This document shows, piece after piece, positions 12,058-23,500 of a DNA stretch of 64,000 bases. Positions within the stretch are counted from its first letter, which is position 1; each line of letters starts with the position of its first letter. Under the pieces are notes generated by a model. It had not been told where the DNA came from, searched no databases, and saw only the letters and a list, made by a program, of their open reading frames with translations. A program made the position numbers and the translations under genes. The DNA comes from Morchella semilibera (lineage: Eukaryota > Ascomycota > Pezizomycetes > Pezizales > Morchellaceae). The DNA is taken from the NCBI GenBank assembly GCA_009192285.1, contig WBVU01000005.1, positions 1,754,731 to 1,818,730 of the forward strand, given 5' to 3'.

Positions 12058-14632
12058 CTAGATCCTCCCACCACCATCGGATGACAACTCGTCATCATAC
12101 ACATCCTCGCTCTCCACAATCCTCCTCCTCCGCTCAATCTCCACCCCATCCACCTCCGCAACCGACAAACTCTCCACATCCGCATCCGCATCCATCTCCG
12201 CCGGCTCCGCCATATCCTTCCTCTGCGCCCTCTGCGCCTCAAGCCTCTCCCGCTCCCTCTTCCTCTCCTTCTTCTTCGCCTTCTTCTCCTTCTTCCTCAG
12301 CAGCTCCTCCTCGGGGCCACCCCTCTTCCTCTCCTTCACCTGCTGGCGGGCATGGAGATACCGCTCATCCCTCTCTTCCCTCTCCCGCTCTTCCCTCTCC
12401 TCCCTTTCCTTCTCCACAGATGCCTCCTTGTAACCAAACTGCTCCAAGGCCTCCCGCCCAACCCGCTCCCGCTCCTCGCTAACACAGAAGCGTGTGGTCT
12501 TGATATATGCCGACACATTTCCCTGGCGCCTAATCTCCTCGAGATACCCGGTCAAGTTGACTAGCACCCGGTCCTCCCTTATCTCTCTGTAGGTGCCGAG
12601 AAATTCCGAGACCTCTACATGATTATACGGCTGACCGAGCGCCTTCGCCGGGCTATCGTCGATCAGCATCGTATTTGTCTGGTCCCAGCCCTTGTCTCCC
12701 CCACTCTGCTGCGGAAACGCAATCCGGTACACACCCTCCCACACCCTATCCAACCGCTTGTACACCTGTACCTTCTGGTTGTACTCGCTCCTGGTGAGCC
12801 CCAGCGTGTCGCGCGCCCATTCCGCTACCAGCCCCCTGCGCTGCTCCTTCGTAAACAGCGCCGCCAGCATTAGCGCCACATTGTCGGGTCGTGCGCTGCT
12901 CCACACCATGACGCTAAAGCGTGCAAAGATGTAGCGCAGGAATGCATGCAGCCCGGGCCGTGGCGTCGGGTTGATGGAGCCCGACTTTGCGCGGCCACAC
13001 TTTCTTGCCAGGAGCGTTCCGTTGAGGTCGAGGACGAGGAGCTGTGAGCGGTCTTCCACCGCTGACGAGAGCGGTTCAGACTGTAGCGACCGAGATAGGT
13101 AAGACGTGGTCGGAGTTGGCGTAGGGCACCTCTCGAGCCGGTGTGGAATGAATGAGGGGTGGTGGAGCGGGGGTTTGTTGAGGTCGGAGCGGGGAGCAGA
13201 AGGAGGGGGGGGGAGAAGGGGGGGGAGGAGGATGAGGAGGGTCCATCCTACCGCGGCCAGCGTGGGGCTTGGGCTCGCGGGGGAGGCGGAATGGGCGCTC
13301 ATTGTAGGGGGTTTTCTTCCCGCGGGCGGCTTTGGAGCTGAGAGATGGCGGGAAGGATTTGTGGGTGAAGGGTGATGGCGCAGAGGCTGTGGAGTATCTG
13401 GAGCGCTTGTCAATACCCTGTCGGAAACGCGAGGATGAGAGGGGGCCACGTGGGGGTATTGGGGTAGGGCATGTGGTGGGTACGTGGGGTGTGTGCGGAG
13501 GATGTGGAGGAGGATGAGAAGGAGGATGAGAAGGAGGAGGGTATCGATTTTCGGACCTGCGAGTTACGTCTTGTCGTGGGGTAGCCGTGTGGTACTCTCG
13601 CGACGAGACACGCCCCCGGGAAGGCTCGCGGGAAGAACTGGACCCGAAATCTCTGGGCGGCGGGGCATAAGGTGCGCTCTCAGGATAGCTGGCCACGGAA
13701 TTTGGGGGGTACGCTGGCTCTCCGCCTCTGTAACTCGAGCTAGGGATCGGCGGGGGCGGCGGCAGTGGGCGCGCAAAACGGTTGTAGGAGTCGTCTCTAA
13801 CATAGCCGGGGATTGGAGGTAGCGGAGGAGGCGGCGGGGGGAGGTTTCCGCCTCGCCATTGATCGCGACCCCGGTAGTCCTGCCCGCCATCATACTGGCC
13901 TGGGAGCGCTACGCCGCCGTTACCACCACCGCCGCCGCCGTCGCTGGGCACGGGGGTGCTGGGGTAGGTATATGATCCTGACCCGTTTCTTGAAGCGCTG
14001 CGGCGGCGGCGACTGCGGGCATAGTCGGGCGAGTTGCGGCCGTGACCGTGGTCGTAGTCGGGTGTGCCTGCTCTGTTGAAGCCTGTAGTTGTAGTGTGGT
14101 TCGCCCGCGATGAAGATTGCGCGTGGGCAGAGCCAGAGTTCTGGCGATCGTTGTAGCGCGCCGGCGAAGCTCTGTCCCTGTCCCTGTCCCTGTCGTAGTC
14201 GCCATTGCTGGCACGGTAGGTATTTCCGTAGCCCCTCGCGCTATCATGGGGCTGTCTCTCCTGGTTGTCTCTTGCGGCCCAGGAGTCGTCGAGGTCCCTC
14301 CTGTCCCTCCTGTCATTTCCGTAACGGGGTGGTGGGTTCTCTGAGCGGCCCCGAAGCAAGGATAACGGCGGCGGCGGCAGTGGTGGTGGGAGCGGCGGTG
14401 GGAGCGACGGTCGCGAGCCGTAGCGATCCATTGGCCGTGCTGATGATGATGAAGATGATTGCAGTGGTTGTTGTGGTAGTGCAGCCCCTCTGCCACGTCG
14501 GCCACGGAACGTGATTTCTTCGCTGTCTGAGGGGGGTTGTTGGTGATTGTGGTGGTGGTGGTGGTGGTGGGGTCGGCGATTGTAAGGGTTACTGGCTTTG
14601 CGCCGTGAGGCGCGGGTGGACATGTGCGACAT
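12058..14632 (-). CDS. FCP1/NIF (NLI-interacting factor)-type HAD phosphatase-like protein
   Basis: Two exons, 14632-13130 and 13080-12058, with a 49-nt intron in phase 0 (donor GTGCCC, acceptor CTACAG), give 841 aa. Residues 1-500 are low complexity: a His tract, Arg-Asp-rich stretches (DYDRDRDRDRAS) and many proline blocks, suggesting disorder. From about 510 comes a clear FCP1-homology domain: LLVLDLNGT (519-523), RPGLHAFLRYIF, VMVWSSARPDNV and MLIDDSPAKA. This pattern is characteristic of fungal NIF-type proteins related to FCP/SCP phosphatases. The catalytic motif is normally DxDx(T/V); here it reads D519-L-N521-G-T, so the second Asp, the general acid/base, is Asn. The C terminus is a charged coiled-coil-like stretch (EREEREEREREERDER, then Lys/Arg-rich) and an acidic tail. 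I chose the ATG at 14632 because the frame upstream is CT-repeat leader. It could be a pseudophosphatase or an atypical enzyme. Confidence 0.85.
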
Positions 14633-15587
14633 TGTATGTGATTGAGAAGGAGCTGATGATCTGGGGGTAATTATACCAGCTTTTAGTATTGTTATTTTGA
14701 GGGGGGTATGTGAGGAGAAGAAGAAGAAGACAATACAGACCTCAGACCTAGACCCAGACCCAGACCCAGACCCAGGGCACCGACGAGAGACGAGATACGC
14801 GACAAGGACAAACGCTTTGTGGCGGGTGATGAGAAGAAGGGGGAGGGGGAGAGGTACATGAACAGCCACCTCTCTGTATGGGGGGGGGGGGGAGGAGAGA
14901 GGAAGAGAGAAGAGGAGAGAGGAGGAGAGGAAGGAAGGGGAGGAGAGAGAGAGGAGAGAGAGGAGAGAAGAGGGGAGAAAGAGAAGGAGAAGAGGAGCAA
15001 AAGTACTGTCTATCTGCACTGGCCGTGAATGCGATAGATAGATGGAGAGATAAGTAGATGATGATGATGATGATGCCTCGATGGGAAAGCAAAATATCGA
15101 TTCGATTTTCCAACTTTTCTTTCTTCAGGCAACCAAAGCAATCGACTAGCGCGGGATGCACGTACTCTGCAGTTGGGTACATGTGGGCACTCTGAACTGT
15201 TACGGTTACTGTTCAATTTACAGGCAACCAGACAGACAATTACAGTCGGTGTGCATACTCGAGAGACTTCTTCTTCAGACATCACTTCTTCTCCTTCTAT
15301 CAATGGCTGTAGCAACCGACAATTTGTTAAGGATAGATTATCCACCTTTAAGCAGTTCACTGATGACTAGGGTTTCGTGCCAGACCCCATTTCCCGATGC
15401 AGAAGTCATGCTGACAGAGAATGTTACCCGGCCACCGCACAGAGGTAGATACTGTAGTAGATATTTATTTTTTGGGCCTCAGGAGACTCAGGAGACTCCA
15501 GCCATAGCTATACAGGCAGCTAGGGAGAGAGGTAGATTCACTATATCTGTCCATTTAAGGTTCTGCCTTCACTCGTGCTAGTAAGTA

Positions 15588-15625
15588 GGCCCTTTGCGCA
15601 AAGACCCCAGTCTTTTCCTGGTGCC
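15588..15625. repeat. Diverged partial copy of the CCCTTTGCGCAAA repeat
   Basis: The sequence starting CCCTTTGCGCAAA at 15590, continuing through a GACCCCAGTC-like stretch and a TTTTCCTGG-like stretch, aligns with the left arm and loop start of the inverted repeat at 60748-60832. The match also includes flanking TAGG on the outer side. No mirrored right arm is visible here, so it looks like a half or decayed copy. The identity of the element is unknown. Confidence 0.5.
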
Positions 15626-16727
15626 TATCCTAGTGTAGAGGGGATAGATTATTATTACTATTACATGTATTTCCCCTATGCTTCCAGTGGGTAGGGTAAC
15701 TTTCTCGTTTAGGAAAGTGTGTGCTGGCACATAATCCTAGCCTGTATGTACCAGACTCCCTCATGCCCCATGTTTTGAAAAAAAAAGAATACAGAACGAT
15801 TTCAATTATTTACTTAATATCAACTATGGTACACGCTCGCTTACATAATCCCTTCGCTTTCTCCTATTGGTCCCCCGTGCGAAAATAGTAATATTCCCCG
15901 AATAATAAATTACATGTTGTAGTTACCACAAACATCACCTTCAACCATTCTTCACAACGCCGCCTCCATTGTTCAATGCGGCGTACAAGCAGTCCACCAG
16001 AACGGAGAGGTGATTCACCCATAACTATTTCTCCGCCCATGTCATCAAATAACACGTCGATCTTGTTTGTCATACGTCCCATCGTAGTAGCCGACGCGAC
16101 TCTCTCCAGTTGTAATAAAACCGTACACTACATCTCTCATCTTTCTTTGCCTTTCTGTTTCCACAAAAACCCAATCCACTAAAAGGGGTTCCTCATAGCC
16201 GCCTGCCGTAGAGTCCTTGGAGATAATCCGTTTCTCCCTTTCTAACCGTATGCAATTGCGTCCAGAGTGCGTCTAAAGGCGGCGATTATGGGAACGATCG
16301 TTCTTTGAAGTTTGGATTCGCCTCCGTAGGATACCACTACCCGGTGATAAACCCTGCCCCTCTTCCCCGAGTCTATGTATACTGTGCTCCCGACAAGATT
16401 CTTTCAACCGGGATCCCTGTGTGTATCCATCCTGAAGCCTAGTCTCTTACCCGCATCTTCCATGCCCATGTTGGAATGGGAGAATCCATTTGGATTTTCT
16501 CTTCTCCGTTTGCTGCTCGGTGTTATCACCCACCGTATTCAACGTTGGAGGATGTCGCTGTCGCTGTACTATGAATCGGAGAGGGGCAGATTCACGATAT
16601 CGTCCAGGGTGGTGGGTTACAGCACTAGTAAGGGAATGCCTCGACTGTGTAACAGTAGCCACAACACCAAGGGCCAGGGTTCACACACACGGCATCTTCC
16701 GATTTTTTTCATCTTCAACCTTCAACC

Positions 16728-16772
16728 ACAACCACAACCACAACCGCAACTACAACTACAACCACAACTACT
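16728..16772 (+). repeat. CAACCA-type tandem repeat in the RRP36 5' leader
   Basis: The hexamer CAACCA and variants (CAACCG, CAACTA) are repeated about seven times immediately upstream of the RRP36 start codon at 16818. CAA-rich unstructured leaders are common in fungal mRNAs; an effect on translation is only inference. Confidence 0.75.
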
Positions 16773-16817
16773 GCCACTGCAATCTACCCCACACCACCAC
16801 CCAATCCAATCCACACA

Positions 16818-17968
16818 ATGAGTCTCCGACGGGTGCGCCCCCAGATCGAAGACGACTACAGCAGCGATATCGAAGAGGAGGACGAGGACGAGCTCATGGA
16901 CGACGATACACCCCCCGAAGAAGACGACGACGACGACGACGACGACGAGAGTGATCAGGACCAAGACGGATCAGAAGACGAAGAAGACGAAGACGGGGGT
17001 GAATCAGAGCTCGAGGTATACCTACCCACCCCTTCACAATCCCCCCCAAGCTAACCCCTACAGGAACCCGCCACAGCAGCCCTCTCCAAGATCTCCTTCG
17101 GCACGCTCTCCAAAGCCGCCTCCTCCCTCCAGCGCACCACCCGCCCACACCCACAAGCAAACCCAACCTCCGCCGTCGCCACAGCCATCAAAGCCCAACT
17201 CTCCGCCCTCAAATCCTCCCCCCCCACTACCACCAGCAGCAACGAGGCACGCAAGCCCAAGCCCCGCTCCGAGCTAAAGCGCGCCTCTAAGCACGCCCCG
17301 CAAGAGGTCTCGTCCAAGCGCGCCGTGACGCGGCGGCGTGAGGTTGTAGAGCCCCTGGTCCCCGCGGGCCTACGCCCGCGGGACCCGCGCTTTGACGGCG
17401 CCGTCAAGGGCGTGTTCGACGAGCGGGTGTTTCGGCGCAACTACGAGTTCCTGGACGGGTACCGCGAGGAGGAGGTCAAGGTCTTGAGGAGGGAGATGGA
17501 GCGCGAGAAGAACCCGCGGCGCAAGGGGGAGATGGAGAGGACGGTCAGAAGTATAGTATGTTATCCTTAGCGGTCATTTAGTCTTTTATTACTAGGGGGC
17601 GAGTGATGGGCGGTGATGCGTTTCTGACCCCCCACGGCGGAAACACAGGAATCCCGGAAGCAGCAGCAGCAGCAAAAAGTCCGCAGCGAGGAGCTCCTCC
17701 GCGAACACAAGAAGAAGGAGCGCGAGATGATCAAGCAGGGCAAAACGCCCTTCTACCTCAAGAAAAGCAAGTCCCCCCCCCCTTCCCCCTCCCTCCCACC
17801 AAACTAACACCTCCCAAAAAAAAAACAGCCGAGCAGAAAAAGATGCTCCTGATGGACAAGTACAACAAGCTGAACCCAAAGCAGCTCGACAAGGCCATCG
17901 AGCGCAAGCGCAAGCGGAAGGCGCAGAAGGAACACAAGAACATCCCGTATGCGCGCAGAGAGGCGTAG
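16818..17968 (+). CDS. RRP36: rRNA biogenesis protein Rrp36
   Basis: Exons 16818-17015, 17064-17555, 17649-17766 and 17829-17968 give 315 aa. Rrp36 is a nucleolar SSU-processome factor needed for early cleavages of pre-rRNA. The family is recognised from the acidic N terminus (Asp/Glu runs, residues about 10-60), SFGTLSKA (about 75), [21 protein letters not shown] (around 145-165), [32 protein letters not shown], and the basic C terminus with [11 protein letters not shown] and a final NIPYARREA. Length matches the family (about 300-350). The third intron, 17767-17828, starts GCAAGT and ends CAG. Only this GC-AG intron keeps the frame, as the nearby GT gives the wrong phase. The second intron, 17556-17648, uses GTATGT. 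Confidence 0.93.
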
Positions 17969-18826
17969 GCATAGGTGTGCCACTGATGTCTTTTTTCTTT
18001 TCTTTTTTTTACGGTAATTATTACTCTTTTTTTTCTCCTTTGGCCCTGCTTGATGCGGTGTGTGTGTGTGCTATGGCCAGTAGGCTACGTAGAGAGAAGG
18101 AGCGGTATGGATAATGTGCACACGCTATCATTTCCAGGTGAGCCACGCACATTCCATCACATCACACGTAGAGCCCACAAGCATTGAAGTCAAGTACATG
18201 TATGTGAACCCCCAACCCAACCCAAACCAAACCAAGTTACCTTAGGGATTTGGGGGGGGGGGGCAGACTCTATACCGTCTATGTGCTTACCAGCCAGCCA
18301 GCCTACACCACGAGTTTCCTACCAAAGCTTTAATAACCCGCGTAACCCCATAGCCACACGAGACTACATGCCTTGCAATGATTTCTCTTAGAGTCTACCA
18401 TATAAGGCCCAACTTGGTGGTGGTGGTGTGGTGGTGGTGCTTGTAAGAACACTCCCGTCGGGGCAGCTGGCCGAGTGAGCGGCCATGCGCCAAGCCTCGA
18501 TGGCGGACCCGGATTTGGATGTCAGCCTGATCGAGGAGCTGGCTAGCGACCAGACTAGATGTAGTTTAAAAGCCTAAATCTAGTCCCCCATTCCATGGAA
18601 CGTGATAAAATGACCGAGTGAGATATAATGACCGGCGTATCAGAGGTTATACTTAAAAAAAAAAAGATGGTGACGTAAATTCTTCATTAGGTATCACTCG
18701 ACAAAAACAACAGCTACAAGCTTTCTTGTTTGCTGCATGGACATAAATTCATCTAGCTAGTAACAAAAAATGACTTTTTCCTTTTTTTTTTTAAAGTTCC
18801 CATTTATTACCCCTCCTTGAAAGCGT
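17969..18826. other. Short convergent intergenic region
   Basis: This separates the 3' ends of RRP36 (+) and the eEF1B-gamma gene (-). It contains T-rich runs just after the RRP36 stop, a TACATGTA palindrome at 18195, a G run near 18251 and a GTG-rich patch around 18417-18440. I see no coding or RNA gene. Confidence 0.55.
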
Positions 18827-20576
18827 CTATTTGAAGACCTTTCCATCGGCAAAGTCATAAGTCTATTGCGAAAAGATTTAGTTTTGGTCTAGTTAGAAAA
18901 GCAACCAAGTGCCATTGTACGTACCTTTCCGCCAACGGTGATAGGCTTGTCCCAGGCCCATGCGTCGTTGACAAACTCCTTGTCATCATCCTTGGTGGGG
19001 TCGAGCTTGGTGAACTCGTATGACTCAAAGTCAGGGGCCTGTTTGAAGGGGGGGAAATCAGTACCTTGATACATGGCAGAACCTAATGGTATTACGGAAT
19101 ACTTACAACATCGAAAGCGGGGAGGTAGTCCTGTCCACGGACCAAGAAGGCACCGCTGATAACAGATTCGTTGTTGGCACCATACACGGAGGCGGAACCG
19201 AAGAGATACTTGCGGGAAGCCTCAAGACGGTTGAAGAAGCCTCCAATCAAGTTGGAAGACATGAAGACCTGGGTCAACTCATCGTTGTACTTGTAGTCAA
19301 CCTTGTAGAGGGAGTATTCCTCAAAGTTGACATTCCCCCAGAACCAAGGAAGGGCAACCGAGCGGGTGTCCTCGTTAGAGTACTTCTTCTTCCAGTCGTC
19401 AAGGGCAAGAGTGGGCTTTCCAAGAGCCTCAAGGGGGTGCTTAGGCTTAGGAGCTGGTTTGTCCTCTTCTTCCTCTTCCTCAGGGGCAGGCTTCTCAACC
19501 TTAGGGGCAGCCTCCTTCTTTGGCTGTTCCTTCTTTGGCTCCTTCTTGGGAGGGGTGTACTGAACGGCCTCGTCAATGAATGAGAGCTCTCCAGCGGCCT
19601 CAGTGTAGATGGACTGGCTGTGGATCAAAGTGTACCAGCGGGTAAGGTTGGGGTACTCAGCGCGGAACTCCTTGTCAAAGACCTATTTTTACACGTCAGG
19701 GGGAGCTGAAACGTTTCATAACCCACTAGGTTGCTAGACTTACGTATTGGAATCCACGGGCAATGCAGGAGGCGGCGAACAAATCGGCAAGTGTAAGTCT
19801 CTCACCGACAAGGAAGGTCTGGCTAAGGAGGTGCTGTTCCAAGACACCGATAACCTTAAGGGTCGCAGCCTTGGCAGTATCAACAGACTTCTTGTTGTAT
19901 GGAGAAGTACCGACCAAAGGACGGAACCAGCCACCGAGGTTGGAGAGGATCTCGGAGTTGGCGAATGACATCCACTTCAGGATCAGAGCATAGTCCTGCT
20001 TGGTCTTTCCAAGAAGAGTAGTCTTCTCGTTCTGGGCGGTAACTATGTGTATCTATGAGCAAGTGCTAACATGGATATCCCGCGGCTCCAAGAAGAAAGA
20101 AAAAAATAGGTGCAGGGGCACATAGCAGCTCAGGCACAAGATTACAACACGAAAATTCAGAGGCGGACACCTCATACGGCAAAGGATTCGCTGGCGCATC
20201 TAGGGCGGTCCAAGCTAGAGAGATTGATGGAATGTTTGTAACTGGGAAACTTACGGTAGATAGCGATAGCAATGCATTCAGAGAGGACGAACCCATCCTC
20301 ACCCTGGAAGGTGGGGACTTTTCCGATGGGGTTGATCTTGAGATACTCAGCGCTCACACCCTTGGAAGGCTCCTCATTAACAACCGTGACATCAAGGTCG
20401 TTCGCCTTAGCAACAGCTAAGAGAACGGTTGTGCGAGGGTTTTGCTAGGGAAAACCAAACTATGTCAATATAACTGTAACTCAATTCGAAGGAAATCAAC
20501 TGGGCGAGAAGTAAGGCTGAAAGCAAGGCTCAACAGGAACACGTACGGGGTAACTGTAGATCTTTCCGAACACCAT
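18827..20576 (-). CDS. TEF3-like (eEF1G): Translation elongation factor eEF1B gamma subunit
   Basis: Six exons, 20576-20547, 20444-20255, 20042-19744, 19682-19107, 19038-18925 and 18862-18827, give 414 aa, the usual length for eEF1B-gamma. This subunit scaffolds the nucleotide-exchange complex that recharges eEF1A with GTP. Residues 1-73 form a GST N-domain (GKIYSYPQNPRTTVLLAVAK, then INPIGKVPTF and ECIAIAIY). A GST C-domain follows to about 210 (LILKWMSFANSEIL, ERLTLADLF). A Lys/Pro/Glu-rich linker spans about 225-260. The conserved EF1G domain runs to the end: NPLALPW-like SVALPWFWGNVNFEEYSLYK, FMSSNLIGGFFNRLE, VYGANNESVISGAFLVRGQ and a terminal DGKVFK. The first exon is only 30 nt and the second intron is unusually long (212 nt). 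The ATG at 20576 fits the conserved start of the family. Confidence 0.95.
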
Positions 20577-23500
20577 TGCAGGATATGTAGGAGGATAAAG
20601 GGAGAAACTTAGGGGATTGGAGAGATGTTTGATGCGAGAGAGGAGAGAGAAAGTTGGAAGAGGGGTAACAAAAATTATTTGTCCCCCGCTCTGACTAAGC
20701 CACCCCACCTCAAATTTTGAGTTTCCATCACATCGGGCATTGCATATGCATCCTTTTGGCTTTTCGCCATCGCGCACCCACATCTTGGACAATTAACAAG
20801 CCCGTTTGGGAGGAGCCACTTCACACGTTTCAAAGTGGCTGTGACTCCCACCCAATAGCTTTCTTTGGCTAGATTTCTTGGTTGATCTCGTTGACAACAA
20901 ATAATTCCAAGTCTAGGGCTATCAAAAGACCATGGGCATCGTGGTCATCTCTTCACTGCCTTCTAAAACGGCCTCAGCCCCGAAGCTTTTAATTTTGCCA
21001 CTGCGAGTTCTTGTTTTTGGATCTATCATGAAATGGACCGCATGGGATGTGTGTGAACCTGGAAAGAAAGAAAAAAAAGAAAGAAAAAACAGGCTCATCA
21101 CGTGACGGCAACACATACAGGTAATTTGTAAATACGTTCCAAGGAACAGGACCGCACATTAACAATATGCAAGGGTTAGGGTTTGGTCATGGCGCATCAA
21201 TCGGCAGAACATCATCTAATCAGTAACCGCAGCTGCAACATGGGTTTCTTGGCCTGTCCTGGAAACTTATGTATGCGCCCAACCAACCAGCACGAATCGG
21301 AAGAAGCTTCTATATCTACTCTTTTTACACTTTCGAATAGTACCATGCTCGGCCTCGCGCCTATAAGCACCATAACCCGATTCTAGAATCTTACCCACGT
21401 CATGTGGGGACCGTGCTTCCTTGCACCCCTCCCTCAAAGGCCTGGTATTTTTCCCCTTCATTTTCCACCCCTCTCATTTTGTAACTATTTATTTGAATGA
21501 ACCTTGAGGAATGTAAGGCTTACGGGTTAAGGATGTAGGGTGCGTTGTTCGACTATTTCATCGGGATGGAAAAAAATCTAGAGTGGAAAGATTGTCGCGC
21601 CTTTACGGTCTTTTCTCCGTGTATAATTCACATTGTATTAATAGTTGTTATGGTACGTACTACTACTCTAAAATACTGGGGTAGAACATATTTCCTCTCT
21701 CATAGGTACATGTACTATTGTATGCAGTGCTACCGCCCTGGGAATTTCCATTCTGTCAGTAATATCGGGATAAGCTCGGTACTACATGCCAATTTACTCT
21801 ACAGCGGTCAGGGTTATGTTTGTAGTTAGAAAGTACCTGGGGTCGATCAAGGTACCATCGTGCGACTTCCCAACATGCTTGAACCCATAATACATGTAGT
21901 TCTAGTATTAATTAACCTCCCCCGAATAAATTGAGTAGAAGAAAAATCTCCCCTGTAATTGGTGGATGCTCAACACAACAAATTAGAATAAGGGCCTAAA
22001 GGTACATCTTAATACGCCGAGGAAATCGCAGTCCGTCACAGGCAACTCTAATCTTGTACCCTCCATGTAAATCCTTTTTTTTCCCTGCGCGCCTCCTCTT
22101 AATGTTGCGTTCTATGAATTTCTTTTGTTGATAGGGCAATATACACTTGATTGAGCAAAGGATACACTATAGATCTATCTGCAGTAGGATCCCAGGCCTC
22201 AATCAATGTCTCCCCTGGTCGTCGGTGTTAATATTAGTACCCAGTTAATGCGCAATCACTATTACTAAAACCCAATCACACGTGGTTATCATTCCACCCC
22301 GTCCGCCCAAAGTGCAGTTTTTTTTTTAGGGCTCACGGATACCGTCCCCAGAAATGAGTGAAACTGACTACATGTACTCGCGTCGATCCGGAATTGACCC
22401 AAACCTAAGCCTTACAGCAAGCTACCTCTCGCCCAGACAGGTAGATAGGGCGGGGCCCATCGATCCATCCCGGCCCATTATTTAGATAAACATATCATCG
22501 CCGAGGGTAATTATCGCCCAGTTCTCCTTATTGATGTTGCTTACGCATAGCCATGGCACACGCAATAATGGGACGAAGGGAAAGGAAATATATGTATCTA
22601 GGCTCACAAGGGATTCGGAACGGATATAAACGGAATTGGATTGAATGAATAACGAATAACTTTACCCCTCAACTTAACGATCCGTCACGATCGGAAACAT
22701 GATGAGCGGTTTTGCTTGCCTTGGATACAATTGGGGGGTTTCAAAAACCTTGGATGGCCTGATAGACGAGGCAGCAAGTAAGGCTTTCGAGGACTAAAAT
22801 AAATTTATTATTATTACAGTACTTTTGCGGAGTCGAGGTGGTACGAATTGTAATGTTCCGGCAAATGTGGAGATGTCGTTTGTAGAAAATCCTATGTACC
22901 ATGTCGGATGGCCTACCAGATCCTGCTTGCTTGCCGAATTCTACGGTTCCATGATCTTTTCTTTGTTTCGGCCAGACCGAATGTGTTCTTTGGGATTCAT
23001 GAAGACTACATAACCGGCTAGCTTGCGGGTCGCGACAACCGTTGCAATACATGCACACACATCGGAAGCACATCACCACCTGGACAGGGTGGGGGTAAAT
23101 AATTACCGGTTGGTGACTATCACTACGGACGAAGTATCATTCTAGGACTGAAGTAGATTAGCAATTGTCATGATATCTACATGTAGGTACGTACATGTAC
23201 CTACACAACCAGAATTGGGAATGTAGGGGGGGCGGGGAAAAAAAGAGAGTTAAAGAGGTGAACAAAAGGAGGAGAGATTAAGAAAAAGGAAAGAAAAAAA
23301 GCTCAACGGCCAAATGCCAGCTTTATGCCATATGTCCGCCATCTAGAAACTACAACAATCCCATCGCGCTTGTAAGGATGATTAAGGCGGGAGAAGCGGT
23401 TCTCTCGGGCCATTGCCGAATGACAACCGGCATCTTCCATGCCTGACTTATTTCTGACAACGCACTGGCATTAAAATTGTTCTCTCGAGGCTTCCATGAT

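Larger units (their letters stand above)
14633..16817. other. Divergent intergenic region between the FCP1-like gene and RRP36
   Basis: The region is flanked by divergent genes. Next to the FCP1-like gene it has an AG/CT-rich leader (about 14700-15000) with an AGACCC repeat near 14745-14776 and an ATG trinucleotide run near 15056-15075. One copy of a GC-rich palindromic motif (CCCTTTGCGCAAA) lies at 15590, related to the inverted repeat at 60748-60832. A TACATGTA occurs at 15662. The 5' leader of RRP36 contains a CAACCA-type repeat at about 16728-16772. I see no gene. Confidence 0.5.

Noticed and set aside
12081-12482. Plus-strand frame rich in Pro/Ser inside the FCP1-like gene
   Set aside because: It is the antisense of the Lys/Arg/Glu-rich C terminus; composition follows from the real gene.
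13076-15019. A single 647-codon minus-strand frame as one gene
   Set aside because: Its start is a CT-repeat leader translation and its end is an intron read-through. Splicing at 13081-13129 joins it to the FCP1-like domain, which explains both parts.
18460-18560. GC-rich patch with short inverted pieces (GGCCGAGTGAGCGGCC) as an RNA gene
   Set aside because: No tRNA or snoRNA boxes can be recognised.
21172-21184. Telomere-like AGGGTTAGGGTTT
   Set aside because: Only about two units, inside the chromosome and not extended.
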